NCBI RefSeq assembly: GCF_000002235.5
Contig: NW_022145601.1
Span: 5,330,322-5,394,321 of the forward strand
Reading direction: 5' to 3'
DNA length: 64,000 nt
Source of the DNA: Strongylocentrotus purpuratus
Lineage: Eukaryota; Echinodermata; Echinoidea; Camarodonta; Strongylocentrotidae
Part shown: piece after piece, positions 48,528 through 60,500 of the stretch
Numbering within the stretch: position 1 is the stretch's first letter
Layout: each line of letters starts with the position of its first letter
The notes under the pieces: model-generated
The model's database searches: none
Told to the model about the DNA's origin: nothing
What the model saw: the letters and a program-made list of their open reading frames with translations, nothing else
Position numbers and translations under genes: made by a program

Positions 48528-51500
48528 CTAACAAGAGAAGAAAGCAGAACATTCATAATTGCTTTATTTTTAGTTTTAAATTTTTGTGAATTGCTAAGAA
48601 CAGGCATTCGCACAGCATGAAATGAGCACAAATTACATAAGGCGAGTGTTGCGATTCAGTGACTTTGTGGTATGAAACATTTGCAAAAATGAAATATTTG
48701 CCAAATTAATGAAACTTTGATGCACGTTTAAGTTTCTGGTCTTGCGGTAGTGTGTGGTCGGCTTTTAAGCACTACTAAAACAAGTTATAAACACAGAGAA
48801 TATGCCACTTACTTGCATCTATGTGAGAAGATATCACAGCCAGCGTACTTCAGGGTCGGAGATACAAAGATCTGCATGAGGTCCGGCACCAGGGATGGTT
48901 TGTTGAGTGACGACCCCAGCGTCTCCGGCTGATACAGACGTCCAAGACTTGTATCACCTGGACAATGTAATAGGAACAAGGTTGAGGTTAGGGTTCCGAG
49001 TGTCTTGTAGATTGGGTTAAGGGTTTGGGGTAGTTATAGAGTTGGGAGTAAGGTGTCTCCCAAGTCCCTGGTTGAATTTAGGAATTGGGTTAGTGTATGA
49101 AATTGACCGCGGAGTACTTGTCACTGGAGCAAATGCTGTACGCCTACAACATTAGTAAAGATATATAGTGGTTCAGCCATGTGACATCCAATCCAATCTC
49201 TGCCTGTGGCAATGTCCTTGGATCTACAGTATTCTTTTTTCTCCAAGGTACATGCACCTGGCCTACCTAAAGTAAACTAGGCTTCTGGTGTGATATATTC
49301 TTTGGTGAAATGATGGTACGCACAGAACAGCAACATCATCATCATCAGAGCACTCACAAGAATTATAATAAAAATCAAAATATTAGATATTTATTATTTA
49401 TTGCAACATAAGGGTGTGTTCTTACCTGGAGGCAGTAATGTTCCTCTATCAAGTATCTTTCGAACGCTTCCCACTGACGTCCCATGGTACGCTACATGCC
49501 AGCTCTCAAACACGTTCAGCTCCTCTGCAAGATTGTGTAATCTGAAATGGATTTGAAAAAAAGTGAGAAATATAATTCCACATGGATCTACATTTGCCAC
49601 ACTCAACCAAGGCGATGTAAATGGGTACCTGGCAGGAATTAATTCCTTGAAATACTAGAGCGCCGTAATGGCTGCCTTGCTAAAGCCATGTTTATAAGCG
49701 GGGCAGCGCCAGGAGCATCACAAACAGCCATTGGTATTATTATATGAGATGAGCATGATTGCATAAAAATGGTAACACTAAAGATTAAGAAGGTTAAATT
49801 GGGAAAAGATGCTGCCTCTAAATTAAACCAAAAAAAATGAAAACATGTCAACAGTCTTAACTCCCCACTGCATTACTTATAGCTACTTGCGCCCTCTATA
49901 TAGCAAACAATGCCTAGTTGGTGCCTGTTGGTCCCCCATGATCCCTTTTTCTAATGTTAATTGAGAGCTGATTTGATGAGATAACCACCTATTAGTGATC
50001 ATGCAGGGAGGTCTAATCCGTCCTGGCCTTAAAAAAAATCCTTTTTATATGTGTGAGTCTTTTTACGTTACCTAAGAGCAAACTTGCACCATCGTAGGGG
50101 TCTGGTGTACCCCCTGGGAGGGTCACCTTTGGTGGTATACGCCTCTTCACCATGGACTTTGTGACACGCCTCACAGTAGCACTTACTGGAACGGGTGTTG
50201 GCTTCAAAGTAGGCGGCTGTTAAAGAAGAAAAATGACTACTTATAAACACATACTGAATAATAATCGATTGATTGATTGATTGATTGGTATTTATTCCAT
50301 TTCATATTTCAATTGTTTGCACAATAAAGAACAAAGTTGAAAAAGTAAGTTCAAAATTTTGAAATGAAACAGGAGCCTACTGGAAAGCATAGCTTGTTTT
50401 TGTAGGTTCCCAAGAATAAATATAATATGAACATTATTGATAAACATAGTGAAAGAAGTTTATAAAACCATTCATGGGAGGCAAGAAACGTGGTCTTTAC
50501 AGGCAGGTGGTCATTATTTAGAGGTTTTTTTTATACACATTTCAAGTAGAACTCAGTAAACATATGGTTGCTATTGTATTAAATTAATAAAAGCTGGTGT
50601 TACTGCTGCCACAACTAATACCATTATTTGATACCAAGACATGGTGTGTTATTGTGGTTTAATTTTGCAAGGGCTATGTAATACCATAAGCATGAGAATC
50701 ATAACAAAGGCTTAACAAAAAACAAATAGCACTTTGGATAAAGCAGAATACTTACCTGGCAAGCCTAGTGATGCTTTGAACCTATTGCACAGTTTCTGGT
50801 AGTCACATTCCCTAGCTGTAATTGCCATTGGATGGTAGGAGAGTAGTGGAGAATTCTCTTTCAGACCTATTAACAAAAACAGTAGAAATACATGCATGAG
50901 ATAAAGACACAAAAGAAGGAGAGAGAGAGAGAGAGAGAGAGAGAAAGAAAGAGATACATGAGAAAGAATATTTTATAAACAGAGGACTAACCACCGAGGT
51001 CAGCAATTTGTACTTGGGTATGTGGGGACCCCAAAGTATATACTCTGTGTCTGCCACTGCAAGTTTTTGAAGTACAGTAGTTCCCTCTATCATGTGTGAC
51101 CAAGACTTAAAATAGGGTATGTAGACCTCATCTAAGAGAAATAGGCCCTGAACTGTAGTGTGTGTCTTGCCATTTCATGAAGAAAAAAAATTAGACTGAG
51201 AAATTTGGGGCAAGCTGAGTCTTAAAGCCCCTCTGCACTAGTTTGGCCAGGATGGATTAGACCTCCCTGCATGGTCACTGACAAGTGATTATCTCATCAA
51301 GTTAGCTCTCAATAAACATAAGAAAAAGGGGGACCAATGGTCACCGATTAGGCAATGTTTGCTTTACATAGAGTGCAAGTAGCTATAAGTAGTGCACTGG
51401 GGCTTAATGCCCATTTTGTTTGGGTCAAAATAGATCCTGTACCTGCAGGATAATCTCACTTTTCGTGCCAGTAACCTATGAACATTCGAAACAGTTCTAA

Positions 51501-54500
51501 AGAATAGAGGATAATTACCATTCTCTAGCACCGCCTTCTCTCGTTCATCTTGCATACCTCCTGCTGCAGCTAATGCTTCAGTTACCACGGTAACCTAATC
51601 AATAACAAACATAAAGGAACAAATGCTTAAAGGTAATACAAAGTTTTGGTATGGGGTCAAGAATTTGGTTCAAATGAACATATTGAAAGCATATGGTCAG
51701 TGATCGTTGTCACGGTTGAAATCGAGTCTAAAGTTATGAGATTGTGAATAATAAACTCTTTATGTTGTATAGCTCCCTCTCAAGATCAAGATATTAATTA
51801 AGCTATCAAGCAATGTTTCTTGACAAAAATCAACCAATTAGCTATTCCCGTTTGGAAATTATATATCACAACTACATATTCTGAAATTTTCATGGTAGCA
51901 GCTAACATTGTACGGCCATAGGCGCTATTTGAAATTTATTTGAAATTTACCGGGAGCACCGGTAAATTTTTATAGGGGCTAAATTTTCTAGTGCTTATAA
52001 TACATCCACAGGGGCATCCAAATATATCATAATTGTAAAGAATCACTATCCACCCAATTTCCAAAATTCCCCAAAACTTTGTATTACCTTTAATAAAATG
52101 TTGATATTTCTATTTCAGCAAATGAAATCAAAATTGCCCTATAGCCAGTATAAGGGAACATGTGCAGAGAGGACAAGCTGAACAAAAGTATCAGAATAGT
52201 TTTTTAATGCAATCTTACTTTAGAAATTATGTACACAAAGAGAACATTAGACTTACATGTATATTCATTTTACAAACAAATTGAGAAAAATAGGATAGAA
52301 TGTATATTGTACAAAACTAATCGGGAGATTTCTCCATCTGTTGTCCATATTTTAGAAATGCTCAATTACTCACTCAATAATTGAACAAAAGTGAATTAAA
52401 CTTCTATCATACAAATGTAGAAAATGTAAAATATTCGAAACTATCTGAAATGCAGAGTAGATTTATCACGATCACGAGACTGACTTACCAATTTGAGATC
52501 ATGAGGAAAATCATTGATTTTTACAAATTTGTTAGATTGTCAAACCTTTTAAAAAATTTTAAAAATTTTACTTATTTGTTTCTCCATTATTTTGTTTCTA
52601 TCCCTTACCTGTTCACATTGTCCATAGAGATCAACCAGAGCATAACAAGGTGTTGCTACATCCTCAGCCGCTATCCCATAATCCCTCCCGTCTACATGGA
52701 GATGAAGACTGCCCTCGTTGTGTACGACCAGGCCAACGATGCTCCCTTCTTTTAACTTGTCCAAGTTGGGGCCATAGTTACCTTTAACCTTTAGAAGAAG
52801 AGTTTGAAAACATGGTATTTTGTCAATTTTGTCAATTTTGTCAATTTTGTTGCTAATTTCTCTCAAACAAATTTTCTTAGTTTTCATCATCATCATCACC
52901 ATCAGTTCACCATCACGACCACCGCAAAACCAAGACCACCATCACTATCATCATCAACACCATCCTTTATCAAAGTCAGGTATACAAGGTATAAGTACCA
53001 TAATATATAAATAGTTGTTATTCATCAAATAATTTGAAAGATAGCATCAATACTTGTTACAAAAACAACCTATCCACTGAACCTAGTACCTTTCTCTGTC
53101 CGTTATAGCTGCCTCTTCTTAATTGATACATTTTTAATCTCCTATTTTCTCACTCCCAAAATTTCAAACCATTTAAAATATTTGTGCAACTTGGTTTACC
53201 TATATCTCGTTCAATAGTTCCCCCTCTCTTGCTCTCTCTCAATCCCATTCTCTCTCTCTGTCTCTCTCCCTCCCTCCCTCCCTCTCCCACCCTCCCACTT
53301 TACTGCCACCATCAAACCAAGTTACCATCCCTTACCTTCTTGGTATTATGGAAGACCGACTCTCCCTGTACGACCCAGGAACATTTCTTAATAGCTGATG
53401 CGGTGGCCGGGAACGTGAGTTTATCAGGAGACGTTCCTGTCACTCCGATCTTCAGGGAATCTGTCCAGTGCTCGTTAAGTTTATCGATCTGGACCTGTTT
53501 GTTGCCAAATTTTGTGAATATGAGACATTCATTATCTAGATAACTATTTACAAAGCATTACAATATGTATGTCCCATACAAATTCACAGTAATTTTTCAG
53601 GAGTTTCTCTCCATTTCTGAATAATTCAATTTTCATGTATGTCCACCTCAATGTACTTCACTAATATGCATTATCATGTTGCAAAATACTTGATAAAATG
53701 GAAATCATATTTTCTTTTTCAAACAGTCAGATCATTAAATTGAATCCTATAAAATATATCATTCTATTCAATTCAATGCAAACTTCAATCAAGTCAAATA
53801 GATTAAACAACCCATTTAAGAAGAAATTGATTTGCTCACCTCAAAGGTCTGTTTTCTTGGCAAGGGTTTGGCACTAAGTACGATACCCTGGTGATAGCTA
53901 CCCATCCGCCTGGCTGTTAGATTGTTATTGCACAGGGATGCATTCTTGCCGTGGTTGTCATGGAAATAGAGGGATGATGACTTCTCCGATGTTGTAGATG
54001 CATCCTAGAGTTAAGAAATTATGAACTCAATAAATCTGGACCTTGTTTCGGAAAGCTTGTTATCAATAACAAGTTACAATACCTTTTATAAGCTTTTGAA
54101 ATCAATGCATTTGATTGGATGTCAACAAATTTGTTATAAGAAACATGCCAGTTGTTGTTCATGTTACATTAACCCAAGCCAAAGCTGTAAAATGTTGTAC
54201 ACGAATTAACATCTACAATAAGAGTCTTTGTGAGGCTGGATTTATAGAACTCAACTCAACTAAGAACAAATTGTTCTATTTATTAGATGTATGTGAAGCC
54301 GCATTACAATCTTTGGTAGAAATAATCATGGGCATATAACATAGGTCATTTATTGAACATAGATATAAATGATATCATATCACAAAAGCTCTAACACGCG
54401 CCTTGGACACCTCGACGCCCTAAATCTAAGTCTGGACCTCCAGAGTTTCAAAATTTTCACATAGGTTATGTGCATACTGACTCTACCAAGTTCATTCTGG

Positions 54501-57500
54501 ACCCCCTTCAAACAAACCTAGTGTGGAGCCCTGCATCTAAGCATAATATCATGGAGAGGAATAAAATGAATGGTTTTAAGAACTTTTTTTGATTCAGAAC
54601 TTCCAAGTAGCATAAAATGACAGCCATGAATCTCCCTGGAAATCACTCTAATAAATGTTAGAACACACTATTACAATAGACAGATAGATGATAGGTAAAT
54701 GGATTTTATTAAGATTTTTGTGTCTGGCAGTTAAAAACCGAATCGAACATGAATTACAATACAAACTTCCAAAGAACATTAGCATAATAATATGAGATAC
54801 CAATAGGTCACTGCCGCAATGCACTCTTTGCTAGTCATCTGTATTAAAAAAAATTACCTCTTTTTCTGAGTCTTGTTCGGTGTCGCTTATTGATGAAATA
54901 GAGGGTGCCCTAAGGGGTTCGTTGGGGAGACTGACGGAGGAACTGATGAGATGTATGCTCTCTACTCGGCCGTAAAGCTCCACAATGGCATACACACCCT
55001 GTAAGCATGAAAAGTAATACCATATACAAAGTAGAGGCTGTTTTCTGTACATGCATGTATGTAGTGTACATGTAGATGCAATTGCAGTGGAAAATACATT
55101 CAGAAATGACATTACTTAGAACCAGAAAGCCATGAAGTCTGCAAAAAACATTAGGAGTTAATGTATTTTTGGCTCTCAAAAGACTTATGTATGAATTTTG
55201 ATTGCATCATATTTCTGTTAATTTGTCAATTTTAAAACAAAGAGTGGAAATCTAAGAAAAAAGTATCAAACCCTAGTTTGAGAAGATGTTCACACAACAA
55301 TATAATTATGAAGTTTTGGAAACATTTAACAACAAAATCTTGCTTCAAATTACAAACAATGAAAAGCACTGGACATTGGACTAAACCAACTATCAGACTG
55401 GGTTCCAATTTTCTTGTCATATTTGGAATATGAATGCATTAAGAGAGTAACACGTTTCACAGGGCTGAACTACTATCAGATTCTTATACTATATGACAGT
55501 AAAAAGAATGAGAAAGCTCGTAATTATTTTCAATTTCATCAGAACTCTGCCTTCTTTTTGATTTACTCCATATTAGTTACCTGTGGAATGTCAACAGCAG
55601 CCTGTCCCAGATCTTCTCCATTCACTACCATGTGCATGCAGCGGTCTGCTGTTAACCGCACACCAACCTTATGACCAATCTGCAGGAATGAGAGAACAAA
55701 AGATGAAGAGGGATGAGGGATGGAAAGGTGGTCTCAGAGAATGCCTTTAAAGCCTAATCGGTGACCATTGGTCCCCCATGATCCTCTTTTTCTTATGTTA
55801 ATTGAGAGCTGAGTTGATGGGATGACCACCTGTCCAGTGACCTTGCAGGGTGGCCTAATCCCTCCTATAAACTAGTACAGATAAGCTTCATTAGTGTCTG
55901 TTACACTTACAACAACCGCAGCCTTGAAATAATTGGAAAAGGCCTTTAACTTCAATACAAGAATGCAACATTAAATAAGCCATCCAATATACCATCAAAT
56001 ACACATGTAGCATCAAATATACTATCAAAAATACCATCACAATGCTATCAAATATACCATAAAAAATGCTATCAAATATGCCATTAAATATACCATCAAA
56101 TCATATGCCATATGAAGTTTTGTTTATAGTGGGGTCTTTCTCACCTCTAATCTTTCTAACGTTGGGCCATAATTTGACCTGATGTTGACCCCATTCTTCC
56201 TGACATCTGACCCCTGCATGACCCACGTGCCCCTGGCCTTCAGCTCCGAGGTCGTGGCAGCCAGGGGTTCGGCAAGTATCGGATCATCGGGATGATACGT
56301 GGTGAGTCCAATACAGAGAGAGCCTGACCAATGCCTTGCAAGTCTGTCAACTTGCACCTGGAATCCAATAACAGATGTTGATTAAACAATCAATTTCAAC
56401 TTGAGCCTTGTTTACAAATACATGGTAAAGTGCCTAGAAAAATAACCACCGAAGCAAATTGTATTGATGCAAAGCACAATGCATTTCACATGTCAGTATG
56501 TTATAACACAAAGGAGCTTTTGGTGTGGAAAGCTACTTTTTTTCCATCCTAATTTGACATTCACTATCTTGGCACATTTAACCTTCAAAGATCCTCTGAC
56601 TGCGCTATTCATTTATCTCAAAAGAAAATATCCTCTAGCTTTTATTCTTAAAGCCCCACTGCACTACTTGTAGCTACTTGCTCTCTCTATATAGATAACA
56701 ATGCCTAAGCGGTGCCTGTTGGTCTCCTATGATCCTCTTTTTCTTATGTTAATTGAGAGCCGAGTTGATGAGATAACCACCTGTCAGTGACCTTGCTGGG
56801 TGGTCTACTCCCTCCTGTCCAAACTAGTACAGACAGGCTTTAAGTGCTTTATCAGATCAGGAGGGTAAAGGAGATTTTGGTTGTTTGGTGCACATCACCG
56901 AGGTCGGAGAGCATAGAAAAATTGACTTACCTCAAAGAAGTCTCCTTCTACGAGTGGCTTGGAGCTGAAGACGATACCATTGTTGAAGGCATCTGTTCTG
57001 GAGGCCTTTGAGGAGTCCTCAGAGAGGGAGATGTTGCAGCCAATGCACTGATGGAACCTGTGAGGCAGACCTGGTACTGTAACAATGGAATGGATGGCAA
57101 GAAACGTAAATCAGTTATTGGTAGGTGGTTTTAACTGCCCAGAATTTGTAGTTTTTAGTGTATTACTTAGTTTAAAACTGCACTACTTGTAGCTACTTGC
57201 TCCCTCTATGAAAACAACAATGCCTATGTGGTGCCCGTTGGTCCCCCATGATCCTCTTTTTCTTCTGTTAATTGAGAGCTGAGTTGATGAGATAACCACC
57301 TGCCAGTGACCTTGCAAGGAAGGTCTAATCCCTCCTGGCCAAACTAGTACAGATGGGCTTTAATACTCCACTGGTAAACATAATTGAAACAGCTTAGAAT
57401 TCAAAATATCTTGATATTGTTTCAACTATAATCAAAGGACCAAGTAGTCAACACTTTCAACTTCCTGGGCTTTCTGATTGTGGATGGTAGTGGAAGCTCA

Positions 57501-60500
57501 CAAGAAATAAGACGACATCTCGCCATGGCTAGATCATCTGCCATTAGCCTTACTGACATCTGGGAAGACAGAGGGATCTCAAGGAACACCAAGATTCATA
57601 TGTTGAATGCTTCAGTCTTTCCAATGGCTACATATGGGTCAGAGATGTGAGCTCTTGGAGCAGCAGATAGAAAGAAAATCCAGGTTTTCAAAATGTAGTG
57701 TTGGAGGAGGATGCTGAGGATATCCTTGCAGGCTCATAAATCAAATAATTTTGTCAAGGACCCATTATTGGAACAAAGGTCATGTTGGGAGGACCTCTCC
57801 AATTTTCTCAGTACAGAAGTTTCATAAGCTTTCTGTTTCTTAGTTATTGATAATGGAAAAGATTTGTTTCATACAGGGATTGTACAGAAACATATTTGCA
57901 ATAATTAAATTTAGAGTGCATGCATGAATGAACATTTTCTTTAGGGAAAATAGAAATTTCTGATTTTTTTGTTTATAGTACAGAGCATATGGGAGGAGAA
58001 CTTGCAAGATACATCACAGAGTTGCCAACTTATGTTTGATAGATTGCAATTTAAAAAATTTGTCAGTGGATTTTGTTCTAACTTTAACTGACCTGTTCCT
58101 CTCATTTTTCTGCTTCTATTAAAACCAACTTAATATCAGGGTTGACTTCACGTTCAAGTGGTTAACCATGTCATATATGAATGGGGCCTTACCTGTTAGA
58201 ATGGTTTCGATTGGTACTGTTGGAGGAGGCAAGATGAGCTGGTTTTCTGAGAGTCCCATCGTCGAATCGTAGACAGATATCTGTGCACATTGTCCATAGA
58301 GATCTATCACCACGTAGACATCTGTAAAGGAAACATAAAAGAGATTGTTGAAAAGAATTTCTGTTAGACTTGCACCCTGTAAATAAAGATTGATTGCTTC
58401 ATCTTGGAATTGAAAACAAGTCAGAAAAAAATCTTGGAACCAGCAGGATTTGACCCTGTCATCTACTGCTTGTCGGGCAGAGACTCTCTATCACCAGGCC
58501 ATCACTAGTTCATGGCACAGTCACAGTGATCCTCAAAAAAATACCTCAGCTCTCCTGATTCATTTTGGCTTATTAATATTCATTAGTCTGCCATCAGAAC
58601 AATAGTTGTTACGAATTATATAAGAGATCATTATAGGGTACAGATAACCTTAAAAATTGTTTGTTTTCAGCTAGAATGAATAACATCAACATCGATACAC
58701 TTAACCTGGTATTCTATGGGTTAATAGTTATATGAAGAAAGTGAAGGATAACATGAGACCCTGCACACAGAACCCAAGTCAAACTTGGGTTCCACCTGAC
58801 CCTGTTCTATGCAAGCTTGTATGGTTGCGTCAATTATTATACTTGATAGTCCCTTTATTGAGAGTGACATTAAACTTGCAATATTCTCTTTTTAGAAGTG
58901 TTATGTGAGGCTCATATCTTTAATATACCGGTAGTATAGTGACATGAAACTCCAACACACAGTGCAAAAGATATTTTGGTGATTGGTAATTTTAACTGAA
59001 TCTGTGCATCTGCACAGATGTAGTTCAAAATAATTATGTGTATGTGTTGTAACATCTAAAGGCATAGTGAAAGACATTTCTAATAGGGCATTATTGGGCA
59101 TATTTTAAGGAGTCGGAAGTAAGATAGCATTCAAATTGTGGTAGGAACAAAGGACAGATTCAACTTTTCAAACAATGTACCTTCAGGAATGTTGGTGAAA
59201 GCTACGCCCTTGTCCACTCCATCCAGATAGAAGTGAAGGGCTCCCTCTTCTGTCCTGAGAAGGCCAATGCGTTGACCTTCAAGGAGTGTGTCAAGGTCGA
59301 GTGAGTAGGTGTGGTTGACCGTGAAGCCCTCTTGCATAAGGGAAGCACCGCTGAGAAGCCGAAAGCACACATGGTTACATACATGAATTCAATTTCAATT
59401 CAATTCAATTTCAATTCAATTCAATTAAATTCAATGTATTTGATAGTTCAATGTACTTTCAACATGGAAATTTATTTTGCATACCTGTACATGTAAAACA
59501 AAGGCTCAGACATAGTTTACTAAGGACGGAGATAGGATAAATTTCAGAGTTGGAATAGACAAAAAAAGTATTTCTTGTGCTGTTTTGTATTTTATTTTTC
59601 CTTTCGACTAGGGATGTTCTTTTTGCAATTAAAAGTGCAGAATACCCCAGTTCATAAGTCAACCTAACCATAACCCTAATGATCCTAAGAGCCTAACCTT
59701 AACCCTGACTGTGACCCTGTCCCTGACCCCTGACCCTGATGTAGTGCAATGAAGCATGGTAGGGCACTCTGCACTTAAGCCACATTTTCATTGACATTTC
59801 ACATCTGTGAAAGTAGAGGTGTCGAGTGGATATGTCACCGGATTGTGGATCACAAGGTTCGTGGTTCGAGTTCCGCCGCTCCACTAATGTCCTTTGGCAA
59901 CTACATTTGCCACACTCGACCCAGGTGAGGTAAATGGGTACCTGGTAGGATTATTCCTTGAAATGCACTGTGCGCTGATAACTGGTGCCGGTGCTAACGC
60001 TAGGGTAATAATTATGTAATTTGTGTAAAGCGCACTGATATGTCTTAGGACAGGAATTACGCTATATAAGTGGTACATATTATTATTATTGTTTGTTATA
60101 ATCACCTGAGCATCCATGTATCTGAGGCGAGGTCTGTCATTGTACTTGGAAACTCCATATCCTCTGGCTTCTTAGTGGTCACACCTGGGAACAATGTTTC
60201 AAGTACAAGTTAACAAGTTACTGAGCTCAATAGAACCTGACCATCTATCCATCTGCTATCCACACAGATGTCATACAGCTCTCCATTGGTGAGCGGAAAA
60301 CAATAAACTTGGTTATACTCCTGGGTACAAAGTGGCAAAGTAAATTAAAATGCCTTCTTACCTATCTCGATCGACCCTGACCACCTATCCACCATCTTCT
60401 CCACACAGATGTCATACAGCTCTCTCCATTGGTGAGCGGAAAACAATAAACTTGGTTATACTCCTGGGTACAAAGTGGCAAAGTAAATTAAAATGCCTTC

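Noticed and set aside
50995-51093. Possible extra NEURL4 exon (reads [19 protein letters not shown] on the minus strand)
   Set aside because: It has an AG acceptor, but the available GT donors leave phase 0, which would put the next exon into a stop; exons 15 and 16 join directly in phase 1.
55978-56105. Possible CRISPR-like array
   Set aside because: Short imperfect 12-bp units without unique spacers; a minisatellite in a eukaryotic intron.
57435-57790. Possible host exon
   Set aside because: The motifs are those of a non-LTR retrotransposon after its RT domain, with two in-frame stops, on the strand opposite to NEURL4.
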